61,751 nt of DNA from Microbacteriaceae bacterium (GTDB taxonomy: Bacteria > Actinomycetota > Actinomycetes > Actinomycetales > Microbacteriaceae). The notes beneath the pieces are model-generated. The model saw only the letters and a program-made list of their open reading frames with translations, had not been told where the DNA came from and did no database searches. The DNA lies in NCBI GenBank assembly GCA_014378715.1, contig JACMNE010000037.1, forward strand, positions 1 through 61,751, read 5' to 3'. Both the position numbers and the translations under genes were made by a program. Of the stretch, positions 1-10,218 are shown piece by piece (positions within the stretch are counted from its first letter, which is position 1; every line of letters begins with the position of its first letter).

Positions 1-76
1 GGTCGGTGCTGTACAGCACCGGATCGCGGGTGTCGGCCGGGGTCGCGGGGACGGCGGTGGTGGGGGACTCGGACAT
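1..76 (-). CDS. livF: ABC transporter ATP-binding protein, 5' end only (LivF-like)
   Basis: Only the first 25 codons lie in the window; the gene runs off the left edge. The ATG overlaps the TAA stop of the preceding livG gene by one base (TAATG), so the two genes are translationally coupled. The visible residues (MSESPTTAVPATPADTRDP and a few more) form a variable Ala/Pro/Thr-rich N-terminal extension before the ATPase domain. Identity as LivF is inferred from position: HMGF order is standard for this importer type, and LivG is the ATPase immediately before. No ATPase motif is visible in the fragment itself. Confidence 0.7.
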   Translation of the reverse strand, partial: MSESPTTAVPATPADTRDPVLYSTD

Positions 77-1023
77 TACTTCTCGACCTCTCGCTCGGTC
101 TCTGCTGCGGTCGTCTCTGTGGGGACTGTTGCTGTTGCTGTCGCCGTCTCCGGGGCCGCGGCGACCGGGATCGTGCCCGTCATCTCGCCGAGGTCGGTGT
201 CGTGGTGGGCGCCGAGGTAGGCGTCGATGACGGCCGGGTCGTTCATGACCTGGTCGGGCGGGCCCTCGGCCACGACCCGGCCCTCGGCCATCACAATGAC
301 CCAGTCGGAGATGTGGCGCACCATGTGCATGTCGTGCTCGACGAAGAGCACCGACATGCCGTCGGCCTTGAGCTGCTTGACGTGCCCGAGGAGGGACTGG
401 GTGAGGGCCGGGTTGACCCCGGCCATCGGCTCGTCGAGCATGATCAGCACGGGGTCGCTCATCAGGGCGCGGGCCATCTCGAGGAGCTTGCGCTGGCCCC
501 CGGAGAGCGAGGCGGCGTAGTCGGAGCTCTTCTCGAGCAGCTTGAAGCGGTCGAGCAGGTCCTCCGCCTTGGCAGTGATGTCCTGCTCGCGTCCGCGCCA
601 GAGCGGCTTGATGAGGGCGGTGAAGATGTTCTCACCCGGCTGCTTGGTGGCCCCGAGCAGCATGTTCTGCAGCACGCTCAGGCGTCCGAGGGACTTGGTG
701 AGCTGGAAGGTGCGCACCATGCCCTTGCGGGCGACCCGGAACGCGGGGACACGGGCGAGGCTGTGTCCCTCGAAGCTCCAGGTGCCCGTGTTGGGCTTGT
801 CGAATCCGGTGAGCAGGTTGAAGAAGGTCGTCTTGCCGGCACCGTTGGGTCCGATGAGGGCCGTGATCGCATTTCGCGGGATCTCGACGTGGACCACGTC
901 GACAGCCTTGAGACCGCCGAAGGTACGGGTGACATTGTCGGCCACGACGATCGGGTCGACCTTCTTGCAGCCGGGGCCGACCTCGCCGATGACGAGGGGG
1001 TGGGTCTGCATCGTCTCAGACAT
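76..1023 (-). CDS. livG: branched-chain amino acid type ABC transporter ATP-binding protein LivG
   Basis: This is the cytoplasmic ATPase of a HAAT-family importer and powers the LivHM permease. The 315-residue product has a Walker A motif GPNGAGKTT (about 58-66), the signature LSGGQ (about 174-178) and Walker B LIMLDEP (about 194-200). It ends with the LivG-specific helix region VIDAYLGAH, followed by an unusual 45-residue Ala/Thr/Glu-rich tail after the usual end of the family. The start overlaps the end of livM by 8 bp. The true substrate (branched-chain amino acids, urea or short amides) cannot be told from the ATPase, and no binding-protein gene is present in the window. Confidence 0.93.
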   Translation of the reverse strand: MSETMQTHPLVIGEVGPGCKKVDPIVVADNVTRTFGGLKAVDVVHVEIPRNAITALIGPNGAGKTTFFNLLTGFDKPNTGTWSFEGHSLARVPAFRVARKGMVRTFQLTKSLGRLSVLQNMLLGATKQPGENIFTALIKPLWRGREQDITAKAEDLLDRFKLLEKSSDYAASLSGGQRKLLEMARALMSDPVLIMLDEPMAGVNPALTQSLLGHVKQLKADGMSVLFVEHDMHMVRHISDWVIVMAEGRVVAEGPPDQVMNDPAVIDAYLGAHHDTDLGEMTGTIPVAAAPETATATATVPTETTAAETEREVEK

Positions 1024-1996
1024 TGAACGACAGCTCCTTCTTGTTCCCGAAGATTCCCTGGGGTCTGAATATCACCAATAACATCAGCACGGCTCCGATG
1101 ATCATGAACCTCACCTGGCCGGCCTGCGTGCTGCTGATGAATGTGATGATGTTGGCGCTGATCAGGCCGCGGATGAGGCCGTCGCTCAGGGTCAGGAGCA
1201 CCGCGAAGATCATGGCGCCGACGATCGGGCCGAGGATGGTCGCCGCGCCGCCCAACAGGAGCATCGTCCAGATGAAGAACGTGAGCGTCGTCGCGTAGTT
1301 GGTGGGCTGCACCGACCGGGGGAGCACATAGATGACTCCGGCGAGGGATCCGAAGACACCACCGAGGATGAGCGCCTGCATCTTGTAGGCGTAGACATTT
1401 TTGCCGAGGCTGCGCACGGCGTCCTCGTCCTCGCGGATGCCCTTGACGACGCGGCCCCAGGGGCTGCGCATCAGCAGGAAGACCAGGATGCTCGCGAGGA
1501 CCACGAGGCTCCACCCGAACACGCGCACCCAGAGCTGGTTGGCGGTGAACACCCACGGGCCGAAGCCGTAGCTGCCGTCGGCGAAGGGGTTGAGGGCGGT
1601 GAACGTGGAGTTGAAGCCCGACAGGCCGCTCGCGCCTCCCGTGATCGCGGTGAGCCCGGTGGTCATCACGACGTAGCGCACGATCTCGGCGCTGGCGATC
1701 GTGACGATGGCGAGGTAGTCCGCCCGGAGCCGCAGGGTCGGTATCCCGAGCAGGAACGCGAAGAGGATGCTCGCGAAGACCGACGAGAGCAACGCCGCCC
1801 ACAGAGGGAAGTCGAACAGGAGGGTCGGGATGACGAAGGCGTAGGCGCCGATGGCCATGAACCCGGCCTGCCCGAAGTTGAGCAGGCCGGCGTAGCCGAA
1901 GTGCACGCCGATCCCGATGGCGGCGAGCGCGTAGGCGGCGGTCACCGGGCTGAGCAGCTCTCCGGCTGCGCTGTTGAAGATCTGTCCCCAGTCCAT
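1016..1996 (-). CDS. livM: branched-chain amino acid type ABC transporter permease LivM
   Basis: This is an integral membrane subunit of the importer, 326 residues, with about nine hydrophobic segments. It carries typical LivM stretches such as HFGYAGLLNFGQAGFMAIGA near residues 32-51 and the cytoplasmic EAA-like loop GIREDEDAVRSLGKNVYAYK near residues 186-206. The ATG is preceded by AGGAGG at a good distance, and that Shine-Dalgarno sequence overlaps the livH stop codon. The gene lies between livH and livG, confirming a livHMGF operon. Family assignment is firm; substrate is not. Confidence 0.92.
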   Translation of the reverse strand: MDWGQIFNSAAGELLSPVTAAYALAAIGIGVHFGYAGLLNFGQAGFMAIGAYAFVIPTLLFDFPLWAALLSSVFASILFAFLLGIPTLRLRADYLAIVTIASAEIVRYVVMTTGLTAITGGASGLSGFNSTFTALNPFADGSYGFGPWVFTANQLWVRVFGWSLVVLASILVFLLMRSPWGRVVKGIREDEDAVRSLGKNVYAYKMQALILGGVFGSLAGVIYVLPRSVQPTNYATTLTFFIWTMLLLGGAATILGPIVGAMIFAVLLTLSDGLIRGLISANIITFISSTQAGQVRFMIIGAVLMLLVIFRPQGIFGNKKELSFNV

Positions 1997-2005
1997 GATG
2001 GCCTC

Positions 2006-3340
2006 CTAGCCGACCCGTTCCTTGCGGCCCAGGACACCCTGAGGCCGGACAAGGAGCACGAGAATGAGAATGACGAGTGCGAGCGCGTAGCGAAGGTCGT
2101 TGGGGATCCACACGGTGGACACCTCGGTGACGATCCCGATGATGAGAGAGCCGACGAGGGCGCCGAACGCGCTGCCCAGTCCGCCGAGGGTCACCGCCGC
2201 GAACAGCAGAAGCAGGATCTGGAACCCCATGTTCCAGTTCACCTGGCGGAAGATCCCGTAGAGGATGCCGCTCAGCCCGGTGAGCGTGGCGGCGAGCACC
2301 CAGACGATGCGGATGATGCGGTCCACATTGATGCCGGACGCTGCGGCGAGCTGCGCGTTGTCGCTGACGGCGCGGGTTGCCTTGCCGATGCGGGTGCGGG
2401 TGAGGAACAGGCCGACGAGGATCAGCATGACGACGCTGACGCCCATGCTCACGAGCGAGGCGAGGGTGATCGTGGCCGGGCCGATGTTCACGTTCTCAGT
2501 GAGCCCCGTATTCAGGGTCTGCACGTTGCCGCCCAGGAAGAAGAGGATGACGTACCGCACGAGGATCGAGAGCCCGATGGTCACGATCATCGCCTGCACC
2601 AACCCCACCCCCCTCCGCCTCAGTGGTTTGTGCAACCAGGCGTCCTGGGCGTAGCCGGTGAAGGCCGAGAGCACGAGGGTGATGGCGATGGCCGGCACCA
2701 GCGGGATGCCGATCACCGTACTGAAGAGGAAGAAGATGACGGCGCCGAAGGTGACCATCTCGCCGTGGGCGAAGTTGTTGAGCTTGGTGGTGCCGTAGAT
2801 GAGGGAGATGCCGATGGCGCCGAGGGCGAGGAGCAGCCCGAAGTTGATCCCGTAGATGACGCGGGTGAGGATCGTCGCGCCGATGTTCGATTCGACGACC
2901 GTGCCAGCCCCCGTGGGGAACAGCACGTTGACCGTGTTGGTGGTCGCGAGGTTGACGTCGCGGGTGATGTTCTCGGGGTCGCGCGGGGCGACGCCGGCCG
3001 GGAGGGTGTCGGGCAGCAGGGTCGCCGTGTACTTGCCCTGCGCCGGAACCGGCACGACCCAGCGGCCGTCGGCGCCCGTGGTGCCGACCTCGTCGAAACC
3101 GTCGCCCTCGACCCGCACCTCGACCCCCTCGAGTGGGGTGTCCCCGTCGCGGATGAGCCCGCCGATGGTGAAGGTGCTGGTGAAGTCGCCGCTCGGCGAC
3201 GGACTCGGCGATGGGGTCGTCTGGGCTGAGGCCGGGGCCAGTCCCATCGCGAGGACGATCATCAAGGCGGCGAGCGTGGTGCCGATGATGGCACCGACGA
3301 CCCTGAGCAGGGTGGACGCGTGTCGAATAGCGAGTGGCAC
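2006..3340 (-). CDS. livH: LivH-type ABC permease with an N-terminal signal-like segment and an extracytoplasmic domain
   Basis: The C-terminal part (about residues 158-444) is a standard LivH permease with motifs such as LIYGTTKLNNFAHGEM and TLGGLGSAFGALVGSLI. It is preceded by 150 extra residues. Residues about 10-40 form a hydrophobic, signal-peptide-like segment ending ASAQ, then a Pro/Ser linker. Residues about 53-150 resemble a carboxypeptidase regulatory-like or transthyretin-type beta sandwich (GLIRDGDTPLEGVEVRVEG, DGRWVVPVP). LivH proteins are usually about 290-310 residues, so the 444-residue length reflects this fusion. The domain should lie outside the membrane, where it could bind substrate, a binding protein or cell-wall material; that is inference. 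The start is GTG with GGAGGA upstream. Confidence 0.88.
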   Translation of the reverse strand: MPLAIRHASTLLRVVGAIIGTTLAALMIVLAMGLAPASAQTTPSPSPSPSGDFTSTFTIGGLIRDGDTPLEGVEVRVEGDGFDEVGTTGADGRWVVPVPAQGKYTATLLPDTLPAGVAPRDPENITRDVNLATTNTVNVLFPTGAGTVVESNIGATILTRVIYGINFGLLLALGAIGISLIYGTTKLNNFAHGEMVTFGAVIFFLFSTVIGIPLVPAIAITLVLSAFTGYAQDAWLHKPLRRRGVGLVQAMIVTIGLSILVRYVILFFLGGNVQTLNTGLTENVNIGPATITLASLVSMGVSVVMLILVGLFLTRTRIGKATRAVSDNAQLAAASGINVDRIIRIVWVLAATLTGLSGILYGIFRQVNWNMGFQILLLLFAAVTLGGLGSAFGALVGSLIIGIVTEVSTVWIPNDLRYALALVILILVLLVRPQGVLGRKERVG

Positions 3341-3504
3341 TGTTCCTCCAGGAGCGGGCCACCGAAATCAGGGATGTCTCTCGGGCTGCGGCCGCCGTCA
3401 TCATTGACGTTATCGGGCGATTGTGTCCCTGATGTTTCGCACCCGGGGCAGTTTTCGTGTTGGCCCATTATGAACGGGGAATAGCTCGATGCCTAAACGG
3501 TTAA

Positions 3505-5076
<1,572 letters not shown>

Positions 5077-5087
5077 CCGTCTGCAGG

Positions 5088-5194
5088 TCATCATTCAGGA
5101 GTTTTCGGCGTCTGACCTCGGTCGCGGCCCGGAATCACGGGGGTCGCGACATCCGCTGAAGCCGCAGAGCGGCCGAACTCCTGAATTATGATGA
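5088..5194. repeat. intergenic palindromic element with TCATTCAGGAG-type arms, copy 1
   Basis: The left arm (5088-5109) and right arm (5172-5194) are imperfect inverted repeats: TCATCATTCAGGAGTTTTCGGC against the complement of GCCGAACTCCTGAATTATGATGA without its first and last bases, differing mainly by two small indels. The interior holds GCGACATCCGCT, the complement of the AGCGGATGTCGC word. The element fills the guaB-guaB3 gap. Similar arms recur near 17914-18096, so this is a dispersed family rather than a single terminator. There is no T-run after the hairpin. Confidence 0.75.
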
Positions 5195-5234
5195 GGGACC
5201 ACGGCCGGCGGATCGTGAGCAGCGGGCGCTCGCG

Positions 5235-5249
5235 TAGGCTAAGCGCGTG
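5235..5249 (+). promoter_or_regulatory. leaderless-type promoter of guaB3 (TAGGCT, 6 nt, GTG)
   Basis: The hexamer TAGGCT (5235-5240) fits the actinobacterial -10 consensus TANNNT and ends exactly 6 nt before the GTG start codon. Transcription from it would begin at or next to the start codon, giving an mRNA with no ribosome-binding leader. The same spacing recurs at seven other genes in this window. Confidence 0.65.
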
Positions 5250-6368
5250 ACTGACGTAGAGATCGGCCGTGCCAAGCGCGCCCGCCGAGTGTTCGCTTTT
5301 GACGACATCGCCATCATGCCGAGCAGGCGCACGAGGGACCCGCAGGACGTGTCCGTCGGCTGGTCGATCGACGCGTACCAGTTCAAGATCCCGATCCTCG
5401 CCGCCCCGATGGACTCCGTCGTCTCCCCGGCGACTGCCATCCGCATGGGCCAGCTCGGCGGACTCGGGGTGCTCGACCTCGAAGGCGTCTGGACCCGCTA
5501 CGACGACCCCGAACCCCTACTCGCCGAGATCCGCGGGCTCGACCCCCTCGAGGCCACCAAGAGGATGCAGGCCATCTACGCGGAACCGATCAAGCCCGAA
5601 CTCGTCGCCGCCCGCCTCGCCGAGATCCGCGCGGCCGGCGTCACCGTCGCCGGCGCCCTCTCCCCGCAGCGCACCCAAGAGCTCTACGAGACCGTCGTCG
5701 CCGCCGGAGTCGACCTCTTCGTCATCCGCGGCACCACCGTCAGTGCCGAGCACGTCTCGAAGACGCAGGAGCCCCTCAACCTCAAGAAATTCATCTACGA
5801 GCTCGACGTGCCCGTCGTCGTCGGCGGCGCAGCCGGCTACACCCCCGCGCTGCACCTCATGCGCACCGGAGCGGCCGGTGTCCTCGTCGGCTTCGGTGGC
5901 GGCGCCGCCTCCACCACCCGCAAGACCCTCGGCATCCACGCGCCGATGGCGACCGCGGTGGCGGATGTCGCGGGTGCCCGTCGCGACTACATGGACGAGT
6001 CCGGCGGACGCTACGTCCATGTGATCGCCGACGGCGGCCTCGGCAGCTCCGGCGACATCGCCAAGGCCTTCTCGGTCGGCGCCGACGCCGTGATGCTCGG
6101 GTCCGCCCTGGCCCGCGCGACCGACGCCCCCGGCGGCGGTTGGCACTGGGGCGCCGAGTCGCACCACGCCGATCTGCCCCGCGGCCACCGCGTCGAGGTC
6201 GGCTCCCTGGCCCCGCTTGAGCAGATCCTCTACGGCCCATCGACGGTCGCCGACGGCACTATGAACCTGATCGGCGCCCTCCGCCGCTCGATGGCGACCA
6301 CCGGGTATTCCGACCTCAAGGAATTCCAGCGCGTCGAGGTCGTTGTAGCGCCGTACAACGCCAGATAG
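5247..6368 (+). CDS. guaB3: GuaB3 family IMP dehydrogenase-related protein
   Basis: The 373-residue protein has the IMPDH/GMP reductase TIM barrel (IPILAAPMDSVVSP near 50-63, VIADGGLGSSGDIAKA near 259-274) but no CBS domains, as is usual for GuaB3. The loop that carries the catalytic Cys in GuaB (GPGSICTTR) reads GGGAASTTR here, with Ser222 in the Cys position. The protein is therefore unlikely to perform normal Cys-dependent IMP oxidation unless another residue substitutes. It follows guaB in the same direction, but has its own leaderless-type promoter. The GTG start is supported by that promoter and by alignment of the N-terminus. Biochemical role in actinobacteria is uncertain. Confidence 0.9.
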   Translation: MTDVEIGRAKRARRVFAFDDIAIMPSRRTRDPQDVSVGWSIDAYQFKIPILAAPMDSVVSPATAIRMGQLGGLGVLDLEGVWTRYDDPEPLLAEIRGLDPLEATKRMQAIYAEPIKPELVAARLAEIRAAGVTVAGALSPQRTQELYETVVAAGVDLFVIRGTTVSAEHVSKTQEPLNLKKFIYELDVPVVVGGAAGYTPALHLMRTGAAGVLVGFGGGAASTTRKTLGIHAPMATAVADVAGARRDYMDESGGRYVHVIADGGLGSSGDIAKAFSVGADAVMLGSALARATDAPGGGWHWGAESHHADLPRGHRVEVGSLAPLEQILYGPSTVADGTMNLIGALRRSMATTGYSDLKEFQRVEVVVAPYNAR

Positions 6369-6420
6369 CGTTGTCTGGGTCCGGCCATGGCGGCGGGACC
6401 TCGAGACCCGGGAGGCGGCA

Positions 6421-8151
6421 ATGCCCACACTGAAGACGGTCACACGATCCTCGAAGCTCGGTCCCGACGAGCGGATGTCGGCGATCGATGCCCTCAAGGC
6501 CAAGGAGCTCGACATCCTCGTCATCGGCGGGGGCATCGTCGGGACGGGGAGCGCGCTCGACGCCGCGACCCGGGGGCTCCGGGTGGGGATGGTCGAGGCG
6601 CGGGACTGGGCCAGCGGAACCTCCAGCCGGTCGTCGAAGCTCGTACACGGTGGCATCCGCTATCTCGAGCAGCTCGACTTCCGCCTCGTCCGTGAGGCGC
6701 TCAAGGAGCGCGGTCTGCTGCTGCAGCGAATCGCCCCTCATCTGGTGAAGCCCGTACGCTTCCTCTACCCGCTCAAGCAGCGGGTCATCGAACGTGTATA
6801 TGTCGGTGCGGGCATGCTTCTCTACGACATCTTCAGCTGGACCGGCGGGCGCCCTCCCGGGGTACCCCACCACCGCCACCTGACCAAGCGGCAGGTCATG
6901 GCGATGGTGCCGAGCCTCGCCAATGACGCTCTCGTCGGCGGCATCACCTACTACGACGCGCAGGTCGACGACGCCCGCTACGTGGCTTCGCTGGCCCGCA
7001 CCGCCTCGTTCTACGGCGCCCACGTCGCCTCACGGGTGCGCGTCGAGGGCTTCATCAAGGTCGGCCAGCGGGTCGTCGGTGTGCACGCCCACGACCTCGA
7101 GACCGGCGAGAAGTTCGACATCCGTGCCAAGCAGGTCGTCAACGCGACCGGCGTCTGGACCGACGACACCCAGGCGATGGTGGGGGAGCGCGGCCAGTTC
7201 AAGGTGCGCGCGTCGAAGGGCGTGCACCTCGTGGTACCCCGCGACCGGTTCCAGTCGAAGCTCGGCCTGCTGCTGCGCACCGAAAAGAGCGTGCTGTTCG
7301 TCATCCCGTGGGGACGGCACTGGCTGATCGGCACCACCGACACCGATTGGCACCTCGACAAGGCGCACCCGGCGGCGACAGCGGCCGACATCGACTACAT
7401 CCTCGAGCACGTCAACTCGGTGCTCGCCGTTCCGCTCACCCGCGACGACGTCGAGGGCGTCTACGCAGGGCTCCGCCCGCTGCTCGCGGGCGAGTCGGAC
7501 CAGACGTCCAAGCTGTCCCGGGAGCACATCGTCGCCCACTCGGTGCCCGGACTCGTCGTCGTCGCCGGCGGCAAGTGGACGACGTACCGCATCATGGCGA
7601 AGGACGCCATCGACGAGGCCGTCGCCGCGCTCGACGCGAACGTGCCGGCCAGCGCCACCGAGGACATCGCGCTGCTGGGTGCCGAGGGCTACCAGGCCGC
7701 CTGGAACAAGCGGGCGAAGATCGCTCGGGCGTTCGGGGTGCACAAGGTGCGCATCGAGCACCTCCTCAATCGCCACGGCACGATGACCGACGAGCTCCTA
7801 GACCTCATCCGCGAAGACCCCACCCTCGGCGAGGCGCTCCCGGGGGCCGACGACTACCTCGGGGCCGAGGTCGTCTACGCGGCATCGCACGAGGGGGCCC
7901 TCCACCTCGAGGATGTGCTCGCCCGCCGCACCCGCATCTCGATCGAGGCCTGGGACCGCGGGGTCTCCGCCGCCCCGGTCGCGGCGGCCCTGATGGGCCG
8001 GGTTCTCGGCTGGGATGAGGCGAAGGTCGAGGCCGAGGTCGCGAACTATCTCAAGCGCGTCGCGGCCGAACGGGACAGCCAGACGCAGCCCGACGACGCC
8101 TCAGCAGACCGGGTGCGCCTCGAGGCACCCGACATCGTGCCGCAGCACTAG
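6421..8151 (+). CDS. glpD: aerobic glycerol-3-phosphate dehydrogenase
   Basis: GlpD is a membrane-associated flavoenzyme that oxidises glycerol 3-phosphate to dihydroxyacetone phosphate and passes electrons to the quinone pool. The 576-residue product has the dinucleotide-binding motif VIGGGIVGTGSALDAA near residues 37-52, the family signature GTSSRSSKLVHGGIRYLEQ near 67-85, and a C-terminal DAO_C-like region. The ATG is preceded by GGGAGG. A glycerophosphodiester phosphodiesterase gene (glpQ, 14273) that could supply its substrate lies nearby but is not in the same operon. Confidence 0.94.
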   Translation: MPTLKTVTRSSKLGPDERMSAIDALKAKELDILVIGGGIVGTGSALDAATRGLRVGMVEARDWASGTSSRSSKLVHGGIRYLEQLDFRLVREALKERGLLLQRIAPHLVKPVRFLYPLKQRVIERVYVGAGMLLYDIFSWTGGRPPGVPHHRHLTKRQVMAMVPSLANDALVGGITYYDAQVDDARYVASLARTASFYGAHVASRVRVEGFIKVGQRVVGVHAHDLETGEKFDIRAKQVVNATGVWTDDTQAMVGERGQFKVRASKGVHLVVPRDRFQSKLGLLLRTEKSVLFVIPWGRHWLIGTTDTDWHLDKAHPAATAADIDYILEHVNSVLAVPLTRDDVEGVYAGLRPLLAGESDQTSKLSREHIVAHSVPGLVVVAGGKWTTYRIMAKDAIDEAVAALDANVPASATEDIALLGAEGYQAAWNKRAKIARAFGVHKVRIEHLLNRHGTMTDELLDLIREDPTLGEALPGADDYLGAEVVYAASHEGALHLEDVLARRTRISIEAWDRGVSAAPVAAALMGRVLGWDEAKVEAEVANYLKRVAAERDSQTQPDDASADRVRLEAPDIVPQH

Positions 8152-8197
8152 AAGCGCAGCACGAGAAGCGCAGAAGAGGGCGGTCCGGACCCGCGGG

Positions 8198-8236
8198 TAC
8201 ACTGGTGGTACCCCCTTTTTCTCTAGGAGATCCTCC
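8198..8236 (+). promoter_or_regulatory. probable promoter and Shine-Dalgarno leader of the KhtT-like gene
   Basis: TACACT (8198-8203) fits TANNNT and is followed by a 33-nt leader with TAGGAGA (8225-8231) ahead of ATG 8237. The transcript would also carry the downstream antiporter, SURF1 and possibly later genes. No convincing -35 element was found. Confidence 0.4.
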
Positions 8237-8773
8237 ATGGTCGACGTTCGACGGGTCAAACTTCCCGGAGTTGGCGTCCTGCACACCTTCATCACCGATG
8301 ACGGCGGCAAATGCGGCGTCATCACCCACCGCTCGGGTCACAGCGACCTGATCACGTTCGCTGACGAGGAGGACGGCTCCGACGCGAACAAGGTGTCGCT
8401 GCGACTCAGCGAGGACGAGGCGCACACTCTCGCCGAGCTGCTCGGCGGCACCCGGGTCACCGAGGGGATCGACGCCCTCGACCAGATCCCCGGCCTCAGC
8501 ATCGACTGGTTCACGGTCGACTACGACCACTTCATCGCCGGCCGCCAGCTCGGCAGCCTCTCCTCGCGCGGCGTCGTCGGCCTCACGGTCGTCGCCGTGG
8601 TGCGCGGGGAATCGGCGAACCCGGCCCCGGCCGACGACTTCAAGGTCTTCCCCGGCGACACCCTCGTGGTCGCCGGCTCGCCGGAGAAGGTCGCGAAGGC
8701 GTTCACGTTCTATCGCACGGGCGAGCTGCCCGTGCGACCAGGGGTGCCGGTCGACTCCACTCCCGGCGGGTAG
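8237..8773 (+). CDS. cation:proton antiporter regulatory subunit (KhtT-like, TrkA-C domain)
   Basis: The 178-residue soluble protein starts MVDVRRVKLPGVGVLHTF, typical of KhtT-type subunits. Its C-terminal half (about 85-165) is a TrkA-C/RCK_C fold with GVVGLTVVAVVR and FKVFPGDTLVVAGSPE. Such subunits gate a CPA2 antiporter in response to ligands such as cyclic di-AMP or K+ (known for Bacillus KhtT; ligand here unknown). The open frame extends upstream to 8015 but overlaps glpD; ATG 8237 has TAGGAGA just upstream and gives the family's normal length. The antiporter gene follows after 3 nt. Confidence 0.85.
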   Translation: MVDVRRVKLPGVGVLHTFITDDGGKCGVITHRSGHSDLITFADEEDGSDANKVSLRLSEDEAHTLAELLGGTRVTEGIDALDQIPGLSIDWFTVDYDHFIAGRQLGSLSSRGVVGLTVVAVVRGESANPAPADDFKVFPGDTLVVAGSPEKVAKAFTFYRTGELPVRPGVPVDSTPGG

Positions 8774-8776
8774 GCG

Positions 8777-10216
8777 ATGCATTTGGGAGAGGAGCTCGTT
8801 GTACTCGGACTGCTCCTCCTCATCGCCTACGTGCTCGGCCGCCTCGGCAAGCTGATCGGTCTGCCCGCGATCCCGATCTACATGATCGTGGGGCTCATCG
8901 CGAGCCCGTACACCGGCTGGTTCCCGCTCAGCTTCGACTCGGCCAACATCCAGCTGATCGCCGTCTTCGGGCTGATCCTGCTGCTGTTCAACCTGGGCCT
9001 CGAGTTCGACCTCGACGAGTTCGTCAGCAACGCGGGCAAGCTGCTCATCTCCGGCGGCTCCTACATCCTCGTCAACATGAGCGTCGGCTTCGCCTTCGGG
9101 TTCCTCGTCGGCTGGGGCACCCGCGAGGCGCTCATCATCGCCGGCATGACGGCGACCTCCTCGAGCGCCATCGTGACCAAGCTCCTCATCGAGTTGAAGC
9201 GCCTGCCCAATCGCGAGACGCCGATGATCCTCGGCGTCACGGTCGTCGAGGACATCTTCATCGCCATCTACCTGGCGATCGTGTCGGTCGTGCTCAGCGG
9301 CGAGACCGAGATCTGGCCGGTGGTCGGCAAGCTCGGGGTGGCCTTCCTCTTCCTGGTGGTGATGTTCTCCCTCGCCCGCTTCGGCGGCAAGCTGGTCTCC
9401 CGCCTCATCCGCACCAAGGACGACGAGCTCTTCACGATCCTGTTCTTCGGCCTCGCGGTGCTCTTCGGGGGCATCGGCGAGCTCCTCGGTGTCACCGACG
9501 CGATCGGCGCCTTCCTCATCGGCCTGGTGCTCGGCGCGACCCGGTTCCGCTCCCGCATCGAAAGCCTCTCGCTGCCCATGCGCGACCTGTTCGGCGCCTT
9601 CTTCTTTCTCAACTTCGGGCTCGCCCTCAACATCGCCGAGTTCGGGTCGGTCGTCGGCACCGTGCTCCTCGCCGTGCTGATGACGATGGTACTCAACACC
9701 GTCGCCGGCCAGTTCGTCGCCTGGATCAATGGGCTCGGCCCGCAGGCCGGCATCAACGCCACCGTCATCCTGCAGAACCGCGGCGAGTTCGCCCTCATCC
9801 TCGCGACCCTCTCGCTCAGCGCCGGCCTCGACCCGCGCATCGTGCCGTTCGCCGGCCTCTACGTGCTCATCATGTCGATCGTGGGACCGATCCTCGCCGC
9901 CAACTCGGAGCGCATCGGGGCAGTGATCCTCGGCACCAAGAAGAAGAAAGCGGATGTCGCGCGCGACCGCAGCCGTGCAGAGGCCATCGCGCTGATGGAG
10001 GCGGCGACCGCAGAGCCGGATGCCGACGCCGACGCGGTGCCCGGGAGATCCGCTGCCAGGCAGGCGGGCAGATCGACGGCCGGGGGCACCGAAGAGCCCG
10101 CGGTCGACCCCGCTCAGGAATTTCCGGACGCGGACGACGAGACTGATCCCGTGGCCGAGCAGGCCGAGCAACAATCTGATGTGCACACTCGCCGTGTGCG
10201 GGACCCGGAGTACTGA
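8777..10216 (+). CDS. CPA2-family cation:proton antiporter, membrane subunit (KhtU/KefB-like)
   Basis: The 479-residue product has about 12-13 hydrophobic segments filling residues 8-380 and the Na_H_Exchanger fold, with conserved stretches such as LLLFNLGLEFDLDEF and MTATSSSAIVTKLLIEL. The last 100 residues are hydrophilic, Asp/Glu-rich and variable. It lacks an attached TrkA-N domain, consistent with use of the separate KhtT-like subunit encoded immediately upstream. It probably exports K+ (or Na+) in exchange for protons. The start codon has only a weak ribosome site, so translation is probably coupled to the preceding gene. Confidence 0.88.
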   Translation: MHLGEELVVLGLLLLIAYVLGRLGKLIGLPAIPIYMIVGLIASPYTGWFPLSFDSANIQLIAVFGLILLLFNLGLEFDLDEFVSNAGKLLISGGSYILVNMSVGFAFGFLVGWGTREALIIAGMTATSSSAIVTKLLIELKRLPNRETPMILGVTVVEDIFIAIYLAIVSVVLSGETEIWPVVGKLGVAFLFLVVMFSLARFGGKLVSRLIRTKDDELFTILFFGLAVLFGGIGELLGVTDAIGAFLIGLVLGATRFRSRIESLSLPMRDLFGAFFFLNFGLALNIAEFGSVVGTVLLAVLMTMVLNTVAGQFVAWINGLGPQAGINATVILQNRGEFALILATLSLSAGLDPRIVPFAGLYVLIMSIVGPILAANSERIGAVILGTKKKKADVARDRSRAEAIALMEAATAEPDADADAVPGRSAARQAGRSTAGGTEEPAVDPAQEFPDADDETDPVAEQAEQQSDVHTRRVRDPEY

Positions 10217-10218
10217 GC

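Noticed and set aside
2586-2616. A C-rich run inside livH as a possible slippage site.
   Set aside because: The livH frame is intact through it, and the protein sequence is typical of the family on both sides.
5088-5194. The guaB-guaB3 inverted repeat as a simple intrinsic terminator.
   Set aside because: The arms are 60 bp apart, lack a T-run, and recur elsewhere as part of a repeat family.
8051-10186. A 711-codon minus-strand frame opposite the KhtT-like and antiporter genes.
   Set aside because: It mirrors the coding strand of well-supported genes, is extremely Asp/Glu/Arg-rich and has no ribosome site.
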